Assembly: GCA_016200725.1 (NCBI GenBank)
Contig: JACQEE010000152.1
Span: forward strand, 1-8,234
Direction: 5' to 3'
Source: Chloroflexota bacterium
Lineage (GTDB): Bacteria > Chloroflexota > Dehalococcoidia > SHYB01
DNA: 8,234 bases
In this document: positions 1-5,984 of the stretch, piece by piece
Layout of the letters: every line of letters begins with the position of its first letter
How positions within the stretch are numbered: position 1 is the stretch's first letter
Notes under the pieces: model-generated
Databases searched by the model: none
Told to the model about the DNA's origin: nothing
The model's input: only the letters and a program-made list of their open reading frames with translations
Translations under genes and position numbers: made by a program

Positions 1-754
1 TGAACTTGGCGTCGGAGTACGCCGTGTACGCCTGCTCGAGGTAGCCGGACACCTGGTTCGCGAATTGATTTGCGGCAACCTGGGCGCTGCCGACGATGGC
101 CGGCGCCTGCTTGTCGTAGACGACGAGGAAGTGGGTACTGTCCTTCACCCCGTAACCTCGCAGGATGTAGTACAACTTCCACGTCGTGAGATGGTTCGTC
201 TTGATCGTCGCCACGTTGCGCTGCGTGTCCACGGTGATCGGCGAGTTTACCCACAGGTTCTGGCTAGTGTCCCAGAACGATGCGAAAAGGGCCTTTTGCG
301 GACTCAAGTCCTCCGGCAACTTCGTCGGGTCGTAGGCCATCTCGATAGTCAGTGGCTTCTTGAACTCCTGCGCGTTGCCCAGTGTCACTGTATAACCAGC
401 CATCTCGCCGACGCCCTTCTGCGGAGGCGCGGGAAGGTTCTGCGCCGGGGCGATCGCGAGAGACTGCGGGCTCGTCAGCAGTCCACCTGGAATGATGACG
501 GTGACCTTGTCCTGCCAGGAGAGCGTCTGCACGGCGGTAGACGCCTCCAGTGGCTTGGCGATGAGTGGTGATGGCGGGGGAGATCCTGGCGGAATGGTTG
601 GGGTGACCGACGTCGATCCCACAGGCATGCCCGTTGGCGTTGCCTTCGATGGCGGAGCGCTCGGAGCACTGGTGCTACCGATGCTGCCGCCTCCGCAGGC
701 TGCGATCCAGAGCGCCAGCAAGCCGAGCAGTGTCGCCGCAAACAGTTTCTTCAT
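1..754 (-). CDS. Exported lipoprotein with beta-sandwich-like domain (3' end outside window)
   Basis: The frame opens at ATG 754 and stays open to the left edge, giving 251 residues. Residues 1-20 are a lipoprotein signal: MKK, a hydrophobic stretch, then the lipobox IAAC with Cys20 as the expected lipidation site. A Ser/Pro/Thr-rich spacer covers about 21-65. Residues 75-197 look like a beta-sandwich domain with the pattern YDPTKLP (141-147), FWDTSQNLWV (160-169), TVDTQRN (174-180) and TNHLTTW (186-192), as often seen in bacterial surface proteins. From about 208 a new segment begins (HFLVVYD, then a helix containing YLEQAYTAYSDAKF), which resembles the start of some zincin-type peptidase domains. 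That last reading is a guess because the domain is cut off. An ATG at 760 is in frame, but GAGGG at 761-765 lies six bases from ATG 754, so I prefer 754. The protein is probably anchored outside the cytoplasmic membrane. Its function is unknown. Confidence 0.85.
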   Translation of the reverse strand, partial: MKKLFAATLLGLLALWIAACGGGSIGSTSAPSAPPSKATPTGMPVGSTSVTPTIPPGSPPPSPLIAKPLEASTAVQTLSWQDKVTVIIPGGLLTSPQSLAIAPAQNLPAPPQKGVGEMAGYTVTLGNAQEFKKPLTIEMAYDPTKLPEDLSPQKALFASFWDTSQNLWVNSPITVDTQRNVATIKTNHLTTWKLYYILRGYGVKDSTHFLVVYDKQAPAIVGSAQVAANQFANQVSGYLEQAYTAYSDAKF

Positions 755-760
755 GCGCAT

Positions 761-765
761 CCCTC
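761..765 (-). promoter_or_regulatory. Shine-Dalgarno site that fixes the lipoprotein start
   Basis: On the minus strand GAGGG is followed by ATGCGC and then ATG. It abuts the ATG at 760, which is too close, and sits six bases before the ATG at 754, an ideal distance. This favours the shorter N-terminus beginning MKKLF. Confidence 0.6.
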
Positions 766-808
766 GATGACGTGATGGCCCAGGTTCGCACCCGGAACCG
801 CTATCACC

Positions 809-836
809 CGTGAACGCGTGTCGTGAACATGTGAAG
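809..836. repeat. Three GTGAA motifs upstream of the lipoprotein gene
   Basis: CGTGAAC occurs at 809-815 and 822-828, and a third GTGAA lies at 831-835. On the lipoprotein's coding strand these read TTCAC three times, 45 to 80 bases before its start. Repeats here could be operator half-sites or promoter parts, but the spacing (13 then 8) is irregular and the significance is unproven. Confidence 0.3.
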
Positions 837-865
837 AGTGCATGAAGACGGGATGATGGGCTTAG

Positions 866-977
866 GAAAAGAGAGCTTTTTGCGTTTTCTAAATTGATAT
901 TGCGAGGAGAACTACTCACGAGAGGCGAGAAAGCACCTCGCTCCCTCCATGGCCCGCCATTTGGCGGGCCTTTTGTT
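866..977 (+). ncRNA. Candidate small RNA or free-standing leader ending at an intrinsic terminator
   Basis: An AT-rich stretch at about 866-900, conspicuous in this GC-rich DNA, could act as a promoter (TTGATA at 894-899 and TAAATT at 890-895 are possible elements, neither a good pair). About 70 bases later a strong plus-strand terminator ends at 977. No open reading frame with a credible start lies between. GCGAG at 925-929 can pair with CTCGC at 937-941 around a 7-base loop. The earlier GCGAGG at 902-907 can pair with CCTCGC at 936-941, so two folds compete. I do not recognise the sequence as a named RNA family. The transcript is inferred only from the terminator and the composition. Confidence 0.35.
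951..977 (+). terminator. Intrinsic terminator on the plus strand
   Basis: GGCCCGCC (951-958) and GGCGGGCC (963-970) form a perfect 8-bp G+C stem around the loop ATTT, followed by TTTTGTT. The T run is only on the plus strand, so it stops rightward transcription. No protein gene ends just before it within the window. Confidence 0.8.
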
Positions 978-1272
978 CATGTGCACTAGAAATGCCTGGT
1001 GAAGTACGTCGAAATGAACGATCGATCAACACGGGACTCGCCGAACGCCTGTGGCCTGACCCGCACGGCTCTTAGGCTAGCAACCTGTGCTACAAACGAC
1101 TGGCCAAAGATCCGACTATTCCTTGGCAGCACACCCCTGCGATGCACGGATCGGCCCATGGATGAGCCCCCGCAACCAGGCTTCATCTACCCCAAAGTAT
1201 GGTCGGCTTGATAACTAACTCCGGGCCCGTGGCGGCGCCGGTCTTTATTGCAGTGCGGCGTTAGTACAACCT
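978..1272. other. Intergenic stretch with no convincing gene
   Basis: Both strands contain overlapping open frames of 66-70 codons here, but they have no recognisable motif and no ribosome binding site and shadow each other, so I do not call genes. The one visible structure is a hairpin at 1159-1189: GATGAGCC pairs with GGC-t-TCATC with a single bulged T and a 10-base loop, without a T run on either strand. A clear promoter for the downstream flavoprotein is not visible. TACAAC at 1265-1270 is a weak -10 candidate very close to the start, which would imply a very short or absent leader. Confidence 0.5.
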
Positions 1273-2487
1273 ATGATGGACGGCACGATGGCTAACGACT
1301 CGTTCGACGCCGACGTGCTGGTCCTGGGCGGCGGCCCCGCAGGCAACAACGCCGCCCTCGAGTTGTCGCGCCGCGGGCATCGCGTCATCGTCGTCGACCG
1401 CCGCCGCGACCTGGGCGACAAGTTGTGCACGGGCATCGTAAGCGCGGAGTGCATCAAATCCTTCCCCGCTGAGCCGGCACACGTGCGACGCGCCGCTCGC
1501 TCGGCAATGGTCTTCTCCCCGCTGGGCAACACCATCCACGTCGAGCGACCGGAGCCGCAGGCCTACATCCTCGATCGCGTCGCCTACGTCGCCTCGTTCG
1601 CGAAGCGGGCCCAAACGGCGGGGGCGACGTATCTGTTGGAGCACACCGTCGAGTCAGTGGACATCCACCGCGACAGAGTCACGGTGACGGTGAGCAACAC
1701 GGCTGGTGCTCGTTCTATGCGCGCACGGGCCACGGTGGTTGCCTGTGGCTTCGGCTCGCGCGTGCCAGCGATGGCTGGCTTGGGATCGCCGAAGGACTTC
1801 GTAACCGGGGCGCAAGTCGAGGTGTTCGCGCCGAACGTGCCGGAGGTCGAGGTCTACGTCGGCCGCTCCTACGCGCCGGGCTTCTTCGCATGGACGGCGC
1901 CAACATCGCAGGGACGCGCGCTGGTCGGGCTGATGGCTCGACGCCAGGCTGGCGAGTTGCTCGACCAACTCGTAGAACGTCTTAAGAATGAGGGCAAAGT
2001 GAATGAGGCCGTGCGCGCGCCGCGGAAGTGGGGCATACCGCTGAAGCCCATCTCCCGGACGTATGGTGAGCGCGTCATAGCCGTAGGTGACGCGGCGGGA
2101 CAGGTGAAGCCGGCGACGGGCGGCGGCATCTATTACAGCCTGCTCGCAAGCCGCATGGCTGCGGAGACGCTCGACGAGGCGCTGCGCAAGGACGACCTGC
2201 GCCCAAAGGCGCTCTCCAGCTACGAGCGCTCATGGAAGGCCGTGATGCGCGACGACATGGAGGTCGCCTACGCTGCGCGCCGCATGCTCGACACACTGGG
2301 CGACAACCAGGTGGACTACCTGATGCGCAAACTCGGGAACAGCGAAGCGGCGCAGCGGCTCTGGGAGTCGCCAAGCCTGTCGTTCGACTGGCATGGGCGG
2401 TTCATCAAGACGATGGTCAAGACGCCGATGATGCGCGGTGCCTTTCGAGCGCTGGATGTCGTGCTGCCCAAAGGTGTCGCACGATGA
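1273..2487 (+). CDS. FAD-dependent geranylgeranyl reductase family protein
   Basis: This is a 404-residue flavoprotein of the digeranylgeranylglycerophospholipid / geranylgeranyl reductase family, whose members saturate double bonds of isoprenoid chains using FAD. The dinucleotide-binding motif GGGPAG is at 19-24 with the acidic end of the second strand at VVDRR (40-44). A family-type cysteine lies in GDKLCTG (Cys52). The substrate-pocket strand resembles the family's FxWxxP...G motif at GFFAWTAPTSQGRALVG (203-219). The second FAD motif GDAAG is at 272-276, followed by KPATGGGI (279-286). Length matches the family (about 390-410). In-frame ATGs lie at 1273, 1276 and 1288. None has a strong Shine-Dalgarno site, and 1288 (GATGGA eight to ten bases upstream) is a fair alternative. 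The stop overlaps the next gene's start by ATGA, implying translational coupling. The substrate could be a polyprenyl carrier, quinone, carotenoid or membrane lipid. The sequence does not decide. Confidence 0.9.
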   Translation: MMDGTMANDSFDADVLVLGGGPAGNNAALELSRRGHRVIVVDRRRDLGDKLCTGIVSAECIKSFPAEPAHVRRAARSAMVFSPLGNTIHVERPEPQAYILDRVAYVASFAKRAQTAGATYLLEHTVESVDIHRDRVTVTVSNTAGARSMRARATVVACGFGSRVPAMAGLGSPKDFVTGAQVEVFAPNVPEVEVYVGRSYAPGFFAWTAPTSQGRALVGLMARRQAGELLDQLVERLKNEGKVNEAVRAPRKWGIPLKPISRTYGERVIAVGDAAGQVKPATGGGIYYSLLASRMAAETLDEALRKDDLRPKALSSYERSWKAVMRDDMEVAYAARRMLDTLGDNQVDYLMRKLGNSEAAQRLWESPSLSFDWHGRFIKTMVKTPMMRGAFRALDVVLPKGVAR

Positions 2488-3470
2488 AGAAGGCAAAGCG
2501 AGCGAGATATCTGGTTACCGGTGCGGCCGGCTTCATCGGCTCCAACGTCTCCGGGCAACTCCTCGCCGCCGGCCACGAGGTCGTCGGCATCGACAACCTC
2601 AACGATGCCTACGACCCGCGCCTGAAGCAGTGGCGCCTCGAGCGGCTGAAAGGCCGTGAAGGGTTCACCTTTCGCCACGCAGACATAGCCGATGGCAGGA
2701 GCCTTGCCAGGGCGTGCAGCGGTACCTTCGCCGGGGCGATCCATCTCGCCGCCAGGGCTGGCGTGCGCCAGTCCATCGAGAACCCGCAGGCATACATCGA
2801 CGCGAATATCACCGGGACGCTGAACGTCCTCAAATTGTGCGAAAAGCGCGGGATCGGAAAGTTCGTGCTCGCTTCCACGTCGAGCCTCTATGGAGACAGC
2901 AGCAAGCCGCAGTTCAGCGAGGACGACGCCACCGACCGGCCCATCTCTCCATACGCCGCGTCGAAGAAGGCGGCGGAGAGTTTCGCGCATACCTACCACC
3001 ATGTCGCAGGCATCGACGTCACAGTCGTTCGCTACTTCACCGTATATGGACCCGGCGGCAGGCCCGATATGTCGCTCTTCCGCTTCGTCCAGCGTATCTC
3101 TGAAGGGCGCCCGATCACCGTGTTCGGCGATGGCGAGCAGTCGCGGGACTTCACTTTCGTCGACGACATCGCTGCGGGAACCATCGCAGGACTAAAGCCG
3201 CTGGGGTACGAGGTGATCAACCTTGGTTCAGACGCGCCAGTCACCGTGAACCATGCCATCGCTACGATTGAGGCGCTCGTGGATAAAAAGGCGATCCGTG
3301 AAGTACAGCCGCGACACCCCGCAGACGTAGCAGCGACGTGGGCGAACATCTCGAAGGCTCGGCTGCTGCTGGGCTGGCGGCCTAAGACGTCGTTTCACGA
3401 TGGCGTTGCCGCGCTCGTGCGGTGGTACCAAGAGAACCGCTCATGGGCGAAAGACGTGAAGACAGGGTAG
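2484..3470 (+). CDS. NAD-dependent SDR epimerase, UDP-glucuronate 4-epimerase-like
   Basis: This is a 328-residue extended short-chain dehydrogenase/reductase. NAD-binding TGAAGFIGS is at 12-20, then the acidic VGIDN (34-38), HLAARAGVRQS (87-97), STSSLYG (131-137) and the catalytic pair Tyr157-xxx-Lys161 in PYAASKK. RYFTVYGPGGRPDMSLF (183-199) is typical of the UDP-glucuronate 4-epimerase (GAE) branch, which interconverts UDP-glucuronate and UDP-galacturonate, and GDGEQSRDFTFVDD (215-228) closes the substrate-binding half. All core elements are present and the length is normal. A longer open frame extends left into the flavoprotein gene, but ATG 2484 is the natural start: it gives MKKAKRARYLVTG and overlaps the upstream stop as ATGA. 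The frame ends 4 bp from the stop of a convergent epimerase gene. The exact sugar cannot be fixed from sequence alone. UDP-glucose-type 4-epimerisation is an alternative. Confidence 0.9.
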   Translation: MKKAKRARYLVTGAAGFIGSNVSGQLLAAGHEVVGIDNLNDAYDPRLKQWRLERLKGREGFTFRHADIADGRSLARACSGTFAGAIHLAARAGVRQSIENPQAYIDANITGTLNVLKLCEKRGIGKFVLASTSSLYGDSSKPQFSEDDATDRPISPYAASKKAAESFAHTYHHVAGIDVTVVRYFTVYGPGGRPDMSLFRFVQRISEGRPITVFGDGEQSRDFTFVDDIAAGTIAGLKPLGYEVINLGSDAPVTVNHAIATIEALVDKKAIREVQPRHPADVAATWANISKARLLLGWRPKTSFHDGVAALVRWYQENRSWAKDVKTG

Positions 3471-3474
3471 CGGG

Positions 3475-4347
3475 CTAAGGTCTCAGCGAAGCAACGGTCT
3501 CGGCAAGGCCGGTCTGGAGACTGGTCTTCGGTTGCCAGCCCAGGCCCTTCGCCGCCCGGGTTATGTCCAGCACGATGTGCTGCACCTCGCCCTCGCGCTT
3601 GGGCGCGTAGATAGCCGGTTGCCGATACCCCGTGAGCTTGGCCAGGATGCGGAAGATCTCGTTCACGCTTGCGGCCTTGCCGGTCCCGATGTTGTAGACA
3701 CTGCTCTTCGACTGCCCGAGCGCTCGCATATTAGCCTCGACCACGTCGCCCACATAGACGAAGTCGCGGGACTGCTCGCCATCGCCAAAGATCGTGACTG
3801 GTTTACCTGCAAGCATGCGGTCCGTGAAGATCGCGACGACACCCGCCTCCCCGAAGGGATCTTGTCGAGACCTAAACAACCCTAAAAATCGCTCTACCGT
3901 GGCCTTGCTCATTCCGTACGGCGAGAGAGGATCGATACGCGCGGTCTCCTTGCAGGGGAGGGAATGTGGGTCGCCATACAATGCCCCACCAGTCGAAGAG
4001 AGGATGAGGCGCTGGACATCATGCTTCTGGCACAGTTGGAAAACGTTAAGCGACCCGACGATGTTTATATGCGCGTCGAACTTGGGATCAGCGACAGAGC
4101 GTGTGACGCTGGTCTGGGCACCGAGATGGAAGACGGCATGTGGACGAAACTCGCGGAAGACACGGTCAAGGGCGTCGCTTGTTATGTCGGCTTCAAATAG
4201 CCTCGGTTGGGACTGGAGGTTCTTGCGGTGGCCGCTCGAGAGATTGTCCACCACAGCGACGTCGTGGCCTTCGGCGGCGAGGCGATCAGCAACGTGGGAG
4301 CCGATAAAGCCGGCTCCACCGGTGACGAGGGTGCGAAGCTTAGCCAC
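3475..4347 (-). CDS. SDR epimerase (GalE-like) with apparent in-frame internal deletion
   Basis: This is a 290-residue nucleotide-sugar epimerase-like protein, 15-20 residues shorter than close relatives as I know them. NAD motif TGGAGFIGSH is at 9-18, HLGAQTSVTRS at 74-84, SSTGGALYG at 117-125, Tyr144-xxx-Lys148 in PYGMSK, and GDGEQSRDFVYVGD at 188-201. In this family the helix after the catalytic Lys (here VERFLGLFR, 151-159) is followed by a strand of the type VALRYANVYGP and then RQDPFGEAG. Here FLGLFR is followed directly by S-RQDPFGEAG, so about 17 residues including the LRYxNVYGP strand are missing while the frame is kept. That strand contacts the nucleotide and sugar, so the enzyme may be inactive. 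The codons just before the junction (TTT TTA GGG TTG TTT AGG TCT, 3868-3888) are unlike the GC-ending usage elsewhere. Translation starts at GTG 4347. No in-frame ATG lies upstream before a stop and I see no clear Shine-Dalgarno site. The gene lies downstream of the YdjM-like gene on the same strand. Confidence 0.85.
   Translation of the reverse strand: MAKLRTLVTGGAGFIGSHVADRLAAEGHDVAVVDNLSSGHRKNLQSQPRLFEADITSDALDRVFREFRPHAVFHLGAQTSVTRSVADPKFDAHINIVGSLNVFQLCQKHDVQRLILSSTGGALYGDPHSLPCKETARIDPLSPYGMSKATVERFLGLFRSRQDPFGEAGVVAIFTDRMLAGKPVTIFGDGEQSRDFVYVGDVVEANMRALGQSKSSVYNIGTGKAASVNEIFRILAKLTGYRQPAIYAPKREGEVQHIVLDITRAAKGLGWQPKTSLQTGLAETVASLRP
3855..3883. repeat. Imperfect inverted repeat spanning the epimerase deletion junction
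   Basis: AGGG (3855-3858) and TTGT (3862-3865) pair with ACAA (3876-3879) and CCCT (3880-3883). This makes an 8-bp stem with a 3-base bulge (ATC) and a 10-base loop. The loop covers the point where the expected strand is missing. Confidence 0.4.
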
Positions 4348-4391
4348 AGAGCATCGATAGTGAGGGCAGGCGTGTCGTAGCGACGGAGTTC

Positions 4392-4397
4392 ATTGTA
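4392..4397 (-). promoter_or_regulatory. Weak -10 candidate before the minus-strand epimerase
   Basis: The minus strand reads TACAAT here, five of six matches to the -10 consensus, about 45 bases before the GTG start. No good -35 is found at 16-18 bases. The upstream sequence carries a tandem 7-mer (GTGGCTA at 4402-4408 and 4409-4415 on the plus strand) that includes the stop codon of the YdjM-like gene. The epimerase may instead be read through from that gene. Confidence 0.25.
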
Positions 4398-4405
4398 CAC
4401 CGTGG

Positions 4406-5032
4406 CTAGTGGCTAGAGGTCTCCTCGCGAGCAGGGCGCTGCGCGAGCCGTCTGCGATAGGTGGTTATCAAGAGGGCAGTCAGGACAACCGCAAAGGCTC
4501 CCACAAGAAGCAGACCGCCTTCGAGGCGTGAGAGGGTAACAAGCCGATACGAAACCGGGGACCACAGTGGGAATCGGCCCTCCCCGAGGAGTGCATCGGC
4601 GGCGATGTGCCCGAGGAGAGAGGCGACCACGACAGCAGCAGCGAGGATCGGCGAGAGCAGAGACTGCCGGCGAAAGCGTATGGCCAGTAAGGCTACGATG
4701 GCCGCCGCAATGGCGAAGAAGACGATGGAGTGGCTGCCGCGTCGGAGGATGGGAGCACCGGCTAAGGCCCCAAGGTGGTCGAAGTCGACTCCGACGCCGG
4801 CGGCGAGCGCGAGGACAGCATAGCCAGGGTGAGGCATGGGAAGAGCAAGAGCGAGACTCACTGCCACGTGGAGGAGAAGATCTCCGGCCGCACCCCCGAC
4901 CTTGCCCGTTTCGAATCGAATGCTCGAGCCATGGCTCCAGGAGAGGAGGGCAAAAAGGCAGGCAATAGCAACAAGGGGGATGGCGATCGCGATCGCTGCG
5001 GCTAAACGATGGGTCCGGTTGGAGTGCATCAT
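4406..5032 (-). CDS. YdjM-type membrane-bound metal-dependent hydrolase family protein
   Basis: This is a 208-residue integral membrane protein with about five hydrophobic segments: roughly 10-31, 52-82, 101-119, 126-147 and 171-191. The residue pattern matches the YdjM / LexA-binding inner-membrane hydrolase family (Pfam DUF457/YdjM type): His55, then DFDH (83-86), RRGSHS (97-102), HIAAD (142-146) and GRFPLWSP (152-159). These conserved His and Asp residues probably bind metal. The biochemical function of the family is poorly known. Relatives often sit in surface or envelope loci. I chose the tandem ATG at 5032 because it leaves a short basic tail (HSNRTHR) before the first membrane helix. 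A GTG at 5089 is in frame and would add 19 residues, and neither start has a convincing Shine-Dalgarno site. The C-terminal tail after 192 is basic then acidic and likely cytoplasmic. It is divergent from the glycosyltransferase gene and in line with the epimerase downstream (58 bp gap). Confidence 0.8.
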   Translation of the reverse strand: MMHSNRTHRLAAAIAIAIPLVAIACLFALLSWSHGSSIRFETGKVGGAAGDLLLHVAVSLALALPMPHPGYAVLALAAGVGVDFDHLGALAGAPILRRGSHSIVFFAIAAAIVALLAIRFRRQSLLSPILAAAVVVASLLGHIAADALLGEGRFPLWSPVSYRLVTLSRLEGGLLLVGAFAVVLTALLITTYRRRLAQRPAREETSSH

Positions 5033-5098
5033 CGCGAGTGCAGGGTTACGTAACTTCAGGTTGATAGAGCCCAGGACACGGCACGCCACCCTAACCGT

Positions 5099-5128
5099 TT
5101 GAAGGGATGTTGGTTCTCATGATAGATT
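5099..5128 (+). promoter_or_regulatory. Candidate promoter for the glycosyltransferase-dehydrogenase unit
   Basis: TTGAAG (5099-5104) and TAGATT (5123-5128) are separated by 18 bases and lie in the divergent gap, 30-50 bases before the first gene. On the minus strand TATCAT (5124 to 5119) overlaps the same place and could serve the YdjM-like gene, so the two divergent promoters may overlap. These are matches to consensus only. Confidence 0.35.
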
Positions 5129-5155
5129 ATCTGGGATCGTGGGAACCTCTGCCGG

Positions 5156-5953
5156 GTGAGGGGCTGGGAACCGCACACCTTGAAAATTTCGCTCATCACG
5201 CCTGTCTTCAATGACTGTCGAGTCGTACGCGCAATCCAGTCTATCCTTCGTCAGGCAGCACCTGGGGGGATTGAACTGATCGTTGTCGACGGCGGGTCGA
5301 CGGATGGCACCCTCCAGGCAATCGAGCCTTACGCGAAGCACATTAGCCGTCTCATCAGCGAACGCGACCGAGGCACCTACGATGCGATGAACAAGGGGAT
5401 CGCGGCCGCGACTGGCGACATCGTCGGCATCTTGAATTCCGACGACCGCTACCAGGATGAGCACGTGTTTGAAGCGGTCGCAGAGGCGTTCGACGCCCCC
5501 AGCATTGAGGCCTGCTTCGGAGACCTCGTCTACGTCAATGGCGAGGACCGAGTCGTCCGATACTGGCGGAGTGGCGCTCAACGACGCTACCAGTGGCACC
5601 TGGGATGGATGCCGCCGCACCCGACGTTCTTCGTCCGGCGCTCTGTGTATGAACGCTTCGGAAAATTTGATCTGTCGTTCCCAATCGCGGCTGACTACGA
5701 ACTGATGCTGCGGCTCCTGTACAAGCACCGCCTATCGACGGCGTACATCCCGCGAGTGCTGGTACGGATGGAGTTAGGGGGGAAGAGCAATCGATCGGTA
5801 CGCAACGTCGTACGGGCAAACTTGGAAGTGCTTCGGGCATGGCACCGGAACGGTCTGCGATTCGGGTATTTCGCGCCGCTCTCCAAGCCTGCGCGCAAAC
5901 TGACACAATTCAGGCGAGGCAGAGAGTACGCCTTCGCCCAACCGCATCCTTAA
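5156..5953 (+). CDS. Family 2 (GT-A fold) glycosyltransferase
   Basis: This is a 265-residue soluble glycosyltransferase with no membrane helix, probably acting at the cytoplasmic face of the membrane on a lipid-linked or surface glycan. Numbering from the GTG: the fold begins KISLITPVFND (10-20). The nucleotide-binding VVDGGSTDGT is at 43-52, with SERDRGTYDAMNKGI at 68-82 and GDIVGILNSDD at 87-97. Asp96-Asp97 match the metal-binding DXD region. PHPTFFVRRSVYERFGKFD (154-172) and AADYELMLRL (178-187) form the acceptor half seen in WcaA-like family 2 enzymes. The GTG at 5156 gives MRGWEPHTLKISL. A TTG at 5180 would give the more family-like start MKISLITPVF, with GGGAA nine bases upstream, and may be the real one. 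The sugar donor is unknown. The dehydrogenase gene follows after 31 bp, likely in the same transcript. Confidence 0.9.
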   Translation: MRGWEPHTLKISLITPVFNDCRVVRAIQSILRQAAPGGIELIVVDGGSTDGTLQAIEPYAKHISRLISERDRGTYDAMNKGIAAATGDIVGILNSDDRYQDEHVFEAVAEAFDAPSIEACFGDLVYVNGEDRVVRYWRSGAQRRYQWHLGWMPPHPTFFVRRSVYERFGKFDLSFPIAADYELMLRLLYKHRLSTAYIPRVLVRMELGGKSNRSVRNVVRANLEVLRAWHRNGLRFGYFAPLSKPARKLTQFRRGREYAFAQPHP

Positions 5954-5984
5954 ACAAGCACAGGTTCCAGCGAGGGATTGATCG

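Noticed and set aside
65..571. A 168-codon plus-strand frame opposite the lipoprotein gene
   Set aside because: The product is Arg-rich with no domain, while the opposite strand encodes a clear signal peptide and a structured domain, so this is a shadow.
999..1211. A 70-codon open frame on plus, overlapped by a 66-codon frame on minus (986-1186)
   Set aside because: Neither has a Shine-Dalgarno site or a recognisable motif. They mirror each other in GC-rich DNA, as expected by chance.
2232..2483. An N-terminal extension of the plus-strand epimerase by 84 residues
   Set aside because: The extension overlaps the flavoprotein gene in another frame and has no homology pattern. The ATGA overlap at 2484 gives the normal SDR N-terminus.
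2316..3002. A 228-codon minus-strand frame opposite the flavoprotein and epimerase
   Set aside because: It lies across two clearly conserved plus-strand genes and has no family features.
5117..5728. A 203-codon minus-strand frame opposite the glycosyltransferase
   Set aside because: It is antisense to a strongly conserved family 2 glycosyltransferase and shows no motif of its own.
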